Notes under the pieces: model-generated | The model's database searches: none | Told to the model about the DNA's origin: nothing | What the model saw: only the letters and a program-made list of their open reading frames with translations | Origin: Solitalea canadensis DSM 3403 | GTDB taxonomy: Bacteria; Bacteroidota; Bacteroidia; Sphingobacteriales; Sphingobacteriaceae | DNA: 64,000 nucleotides | Direction: 5' to 3' | Assembly: GCF_000242635.2 (NCBI RefSeq) | Contig: NC_017770.1 | Coordinates: forward strand, 3,112,669-3,176,668 | Translations under genes and position numbers: made by a program | In this document: positions 60,708 to 64,000 of the stretch, in pieces | Layout of the letters: each line of letters opens with the position of its first letter | Numbering within the stretch: position 1 is the first letter of the stretch

Positions 60708-62117
60708 CTAAAGATTCAATGCTCCTTGTCCTGACGCAATCAAATAAGCTTCTTTTAATGCCTCTGAATAAGTTGGATGTGCGTAAGAAATCCTGAACAT
60801 ATCTTCATCAGTAGTCTCATAATGCATGCTGATTACAGGCTGAGCGATAAGATCTGCGGCTCTTGGACCGATGATGTGCACTCCCAGAATCTCACCATAT
60901 TTAGGATCTGTCAGTACTTTTACAAAACCATCTGATTCCATTGCAGCTCGTGCTCTTCCGCTTGCCATAAAAGGAAATTTTCCGACATGATATTCGCTTC
61001 CCTGAGCTTTCAGTTCTTCTTCAGTAGCACCGACAGAAGCAACTTCCGGCCAGGTATAAACCACTCCTGGAATTAAGTTATGATTAATATGAGGTTTTTG
61101 TCCGTTGATGGTTTCAACTACAAACACTCCTTCTTCCTCTGCTTTATGTGCTAACATCGGCCCCTTAATTACATCTCCGATTGCATAAATATTTTCTTCA
61201 GCAGTTTGCAGTTTTTCATTGGTCTTGATTCGACCTTGTTCATCGGTTTCAATCTTCGTATTTTCCAATCCCAAGCCTACTGTATACGCTTTCCTCCCAA
61301 CAGCCACTAAGCAATAATCAGCTGTAATTTCATTTGGGTTGTTCTTGCTGTCAAGGTATTTAACGGTTACATTTTCACCATTGTTCTGCGCTGATTGAAC
61401 CTTATGACTTAGCTGTATATCGATACCCTCTTTGGCTAAAACCTTGTTTAACTCTTTCCCTAAGTCCCTGTCCATTGTCGGAATAAGACTATCTGCATAT
61501 TCCAATATGGTTACCTTAACTCCTATCCGGGCAAAAACAGAGGCCATCTCCACACCTACTACTCCACCTCCAATAATAACCATCGAATTTGGTTTCTCTT
61601 TCAATGAAAGTGATTCAGTTGAGGTGATGATTCTTTGTTTATCGATCTCAACTCCTTTAATGCTTGAAGGCTTAGAACCCGTAGCAATAATAAACCATTT
61701 GGCGCTCACCTTATTAGTGGTTTCCCTATTAACTATATTGATTTCTTTGTTATTAATAAATGTGGCAGTTCCCTGTAGCACCTCTATTTTGTTTTTCTTC
61801 ATCAGGTAATTAAGTCCGGAAACATTTTGTGCTACCACCTCACTTTTGCGGTTGATCATTTGCTCAAAATTCAAAGACATTGAGTTGATATCTATTCCAT
61901 GTGCTTTAAATTTGGTAATAGCAGCATGATAGTGTTCGGTACTATCAAGTAATGCTTTGGCCGGAATACAACCTACATTTGTGCAGGTTCCTCCAAGCGT
62001 TTTATATTTTTCAACAATAGCTGTTTTATACCCTAGCTGGGCAGCTCTAATTGCTGCAATATAGCCACCCGGTCCTGAACCAATGACTATAATATCGTAA
62101 GTTGATTGAGATTCCAT
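60708..62117 (-). CDS. lpdA: Dihydrolipoyl dehydrogenase (E3)
   Basis: 469 residues, ATG start, full length. FAD motif IVIGSGPGGYIAAIRAAQLG; redox disulfide GGTCTNVGCIPAKALL (Cys45, Cys50); NAD motif VIIGGGVVGVEMASVFARIG; second FAD stretch NIYAIGDVIKGPMLAHKAEE; and the active-site His-Glu near the C-terminus in SYAHPTYSEALKEA. It reoxidises lipoyl groups of E2 subunits (pyruvate, 2-oxoglutarate, branched-chain complexes) and the glycine cleavage H protein. It is the likely E3 for the E1 fusion at 7519-9957, though 50 kb away. Confidence 0.97.
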   Translation of the reverse strand: MESQSTYDIIVIGSGPGGYIAAIRAAQLGYKTAIVEKYKTLGGTCTNVGCIPAKALLDSTEHYHAAITKFKAHGIDINSMSLNFEQMINRKSEVVAQNVSGLNYLMKKNKIEVLQGTATFINNKEINIVNRETTNKVSAKWFIIATGSKPSSIKGVEIDKQRIITSTESLSLKEKPNSMVIIGGGVVGVEMASVFARIGVKVTILEYADSLIPTMDRDLGKELNKVLAKEGIDIQLSHKVQSAQNNGENVTVKYLDSKNNPNEITADYCLVAVGRKAYTVGLGLENTKIETDEQGRIKTNEKLQTAEENIYAIGDVIKGPMLAHKAEEEGVFVVETINGQKPHINHNLIPGVVYTWPEVASVGATEEELKAQGSEYHVGKFPFMASGRARAAMESDGFVKVLTDPKYGEILGVHIIGPRAADLIAQPVISMHYETTDEDMFRISYAHPTYSEALKEAYLIASGQGALNL

Positions 62118-62457
62118 TTATCTAGTTTTTCAATAATTACTTTCGGATAAACAGTTCTATGAGTAGAAATGAATTATAGAATAAGATAGGATTTTTATCT
62201 GAAATTTGAGCCGACCCGAAGAACAAAGCGATAGATCTGAAACGGTTTCGATTCTACTTAACAGCGACTTTAATCATGGGTAGTAATGAGTGACGATAAA
62301 GATCATTATGAAAACAATAATTGGCACCATCGCCTTATCAATTGTATCATTAATAGTTGGAGCTAACGGCCCTAAATATAAATTTCAAGTGAAAGAAGTT
62401 GTGTGGGTGATTAAACTGAATTAAGCGACCTAAAAGATTATAAAATAGGAACGCCTC
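62118..62457. other. Intergenic region upstream of lpdA and downstream of the sulfatase
   Basis: 340 bases with lpdA's leader on the left, one possible 38-codon ORF at 62308-62424 on the plus strand, and a weak hairpin at 62451-62476 at the sulfatase 3' end. No other feature is seen. Confidence 0.4.
62308..62424 (+). CDS. Possible small exported peptide, 38 residues
   Basis: An ATG-initiated frame gives MKTIIGTIALSIVSLIVGAN, then GPKYKFQVKEVVWVIKLN. The first 20 residues look like a signal peptide or single membrane helix, and the rest is a short basic tail. It is antisense to nothing and lies between two leftward genes. A weak terminator-like hairpin follows (62451-62476). Length and isolation make a chance ORF quite possible; I do not recognise it. 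Confidence 0.3.
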   Translation: MKTIIGTIALSIVSLIVGANGPKYKFQVKEVVWVIKLN

Positions 62458-62476
62458 TTAATTAGGAGGTGTTTTT
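62451..62476 (+). terminator. Weak terminator-like hairpin
   Basis: ACGCCTC / GAGGTGT (one G-T pair), 8-base loop, then TTTT. It overlaps the sulfatase stop codon on the other strand. Confidence 0.4.
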
Positions 62477-63867
62477 GATTCCTTATCCATCAACTGTTCC
62501 ATCTCCTTAACAATAGCAGGATATTGCGCTGATAAATCAGTTGTTTCTCCAATATCTTTTAAAAGGTCGTACAACTCTGTACGAATCGGCTGTGAAGCTT
62601 TATAAAATCGAACAGCTTTCCAGTTTCCACTCCGTACAGCTTGCTTAAATCCCCCTTCATTAAACTCCCAATACAAACTTGAGTGTTGTGGTTGAGGTTT
62701 AGAAATTAATGCAGGGATAAAAGAAATACCATCTTTTGGAGAAACATTATCCAAACCACTTATCTCGACAACCGTTGGCAATATATCCCAAAACGCACCG
62801 GCATAGGAAGATATGGAACCAGGCTTTATGTGATTGTTCCACCTTACAATAAATGGAACCCGAATGCCTCCTTCATACAGATCTCTTTTAATGCCGCGCA
62901 ATGGACCACTACTCTTAAAAAAAGTAGTGGCGTCCGTCATTTTGCGACCACCTTCTATATGCGTTCCATTATCGCTGGTAAAAACAACAATGGTATTCTT
63001 GTCGATCCCATAGGCCTTTAATTGTTGCATTATTTGTCCTACATAATCATCCATGCTGGTGATCATAGCCGCATAAGCTGCTTTGGGGTAAGGTTGTTGC
63101 CCATAATGCAGACCAGCTGGCTGCGCTATTTCAGGTGCAAACTTACTGCTACCATCCTTGTTCAAATAAAGTTGCAAGTACTTTTCCGGAACCTTGAGTT
63201 CGGCATGTGGTAAGGTGTATGACACGTATAAAAAGAAAGGATGCTTTTTGTTTTTTTGAATGAACTGCAAGGCCGACTGTGTGAATAACTCATTCACGTA
63301 CACAGTTGAATCGATCATCTCTTTTTTTGATTCGCCATTTTCTATTTTCCAAAGATGATCTGTCTGTTGAAAATGGCCTTCCACATGGTGCAAATGACCT
63401 ACAAAGAAATCCCAGCCTTTTTTCTCGGGCGCACCGGATGTTCCCTGTAAACCCAAGCCCCATTTACCCACCATTCCATTTACATAACCTGCCTGTTTCA
63501 GGTACTGCGACAGGGTACTATCTTGCTGACGCAATGGAAGTTCATCATTGCCTTTGATAAAAGCATGGCCTGTGTGTTGCCCCGTCATCAAACTGGCTCT
63601 GGACGGTGCGCATACTGTACTTCCGGCGTAAAAATCAGTAAAACGCATACCCTGGTTTGCCAGTTGATCAATATTAGGCGTTTTAATGAGCTGCTGACCA
63701 TAACACCCTAAATCTCCATATCCCATATCGTCAGCTAGTATAAATATGATATTAGGTTTTTCTTTTGAGCGTAAATCTTGAGAGAAAAGACAGAAAGGTG
63801 AAAAGCAAGAAAAGAATATAAAGGTCCGAATGAGGTTTATCTTTAGTTTAAGCGTGATTACTTTCAT
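62458..63867 (-). CDS. Secreted type I sulfatase (alkaline-phosphatase superfamily)
   Basis: 469 residues, ATG start, signal peptide (about 1-29, FIFFSCFSPFCLFSQ). It has the sulfatase metal site NIIFILADDMGYGDLGCYG and the formylglycine motif CAPSR (Cys86-Arg90) in TVCAPSRASLMTGQ, so activity needs conversion of Cys86 by a formylglycine-generating or anSME enzyme, not seen here. Further markers are NGMVGKWGLGLQG, FTSDNGTHIEGG and LRGIKRDLYEGGIRVPFI. It removes sulfate from glycans or other esters in the periplasm. Neighbours give no substrate. Confidence 0.95.
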   Translation of the reverse strand: MKVITLKLKINLIRTFIFFSCFSPFCLFSQDLRSKEKPNIIFILADDMGYGDLGCYGQQLIKTPNIDQLANQGMRFTDFYAGSTVCAPSRASLMTGQHTGHAFIKGNDELPLRQQDSTLSQYLKQAGYVNGMVGKWGLGLQGTSGAPEKKGWDFFVGHLHHVEGHFQQTDHLWKIENGESKKEMIDSTVYVNELFTQSALQFIQKNKKHPFFLYVSYTLPHAELKVPEKYLQLYLNKDGSSKFAPEIAQPAGLHYGQQPYPKAAYAAMITSMDDYVGQIMQQLKAYGIDKNTIVVFTSDNGTHIEGGRKMTDATTFFKSSGPLRGIKRDLYEGGIRVPFIVRWNNHIKPGSISSYAGAFWDILPTVVEISGLDNVSPKDGISFIPALISKPQPQHSSLYWEFNEGGFKQAVRSGNWKAVRFYKASQPIRTELYDLLKDIGETTDLSAQYPAIVKEMEQLMDKESKTPPN

Positions 63868-64000
63868 GATAATTTTCTTTTACTAAGGTACTATAAGCGC
63901 TCTTTACTAACCTTTAACACCTAATAAGCATTGAAATCGTTGTGCGATTTAAAATAACTCAAAAAAAGCCTAATAGTGCAATAAACACAGTTTGGTGAAT

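Noticed and set aside
62458-63867. Sulfatase as a member of the sulfation cluster
   Set aside because: It lies over 3 kb away behind unrelated genes (araC, lpdA) and type I sulfatases are abundant in this phylum; proximity alone is weak.

Overview
The window looks like chromosomal DNA from a Bacteroidota bacterium, probably of the Sphingobacteriaceae (Pedobacter/Solitalea-like). This rests on several features: a SusC/SusD pair with a FecR/ECF-sigma switch, T9SS sorting and PorP/SprF proteins, TAnnTTTG-type promoter boxes, scarce Shine-Dalgarno sequences, and a tmRNA tag ending GENNYALAA. Genus assignment is inference; no rRNA is present.

Layout. 1-6.7 kb: SusD (cut by the window edge), SusC, FecR and a divergent ECF sigma factor, a cell-surface-signalling nutrient uptake locus. 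6.8-18 kb: housekeeping and small membrane genes (TPR protein, fused 2-oxoacid dehydrogenase E1, DUF1573 protein, aminotransferase, DUF4386/DUF6326-like proteins, ZU5-like lipoprotein, Crp-type regulator, and a divergent HxlR/NmrA pair with a readable operator-promoter region). 18-23.9 kb: PPK2, SulP transporter, DUF2147, a thiazoline-carboxylate-hydrolase-like protein, a frameshifted membrane gene, and a membrane protein divergent from a TetR regulator. 23.9-29.9 kb: an AT-rich segment (AraC-type membrane regulator, serine hydrolase, decayed gene, TonB-type receptor) bracketed by copies of the 3' end of ssrA, which lies at 29.9-30.3 kb. 30.4-37 kb: second ZU5-like lipoprotein, M16 peptidase, GNAT, DoxX-like protein, second ECF sigma. 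37-42.9 kb: complete sufBCDSE operon plus a DUF59 protein.

43-59 kb is the most unusual part. A leftward operon encodes a phage-tail-collar-domain protein, a 3126-residue T9SS-exported SprB-repeat adhesin and its PorP/SprF partner. Next to it are six genes whose predicted chemistry is hydroxylation and sulfation: a 5'-nucleotidase-fold protein with altered catalytic residues, an unrecognised HEAGH protein, a stand-alone APS kinase, a PhyH dioxygenase, a sulfotransferase and an Asp/Asn beta-hydroxylase. I propose, as inference, that these form a surface-protein or peptide modification system in which APS kinase makes PAPS for the sulfotransferase and the two 2-oxoglutarate oxygenases create or add hydroxyl groups.

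59-64 kb: DUF983 protein, AraC regulator, a nested palindromic repeat, dihydrolipoyl dehydrogenase, a possible 38-residue ORF and a secreted sulfatase. Where an apparent reading frame begins with TTG inside or upstream of a promoter box, I used the downstream ATG and say so.
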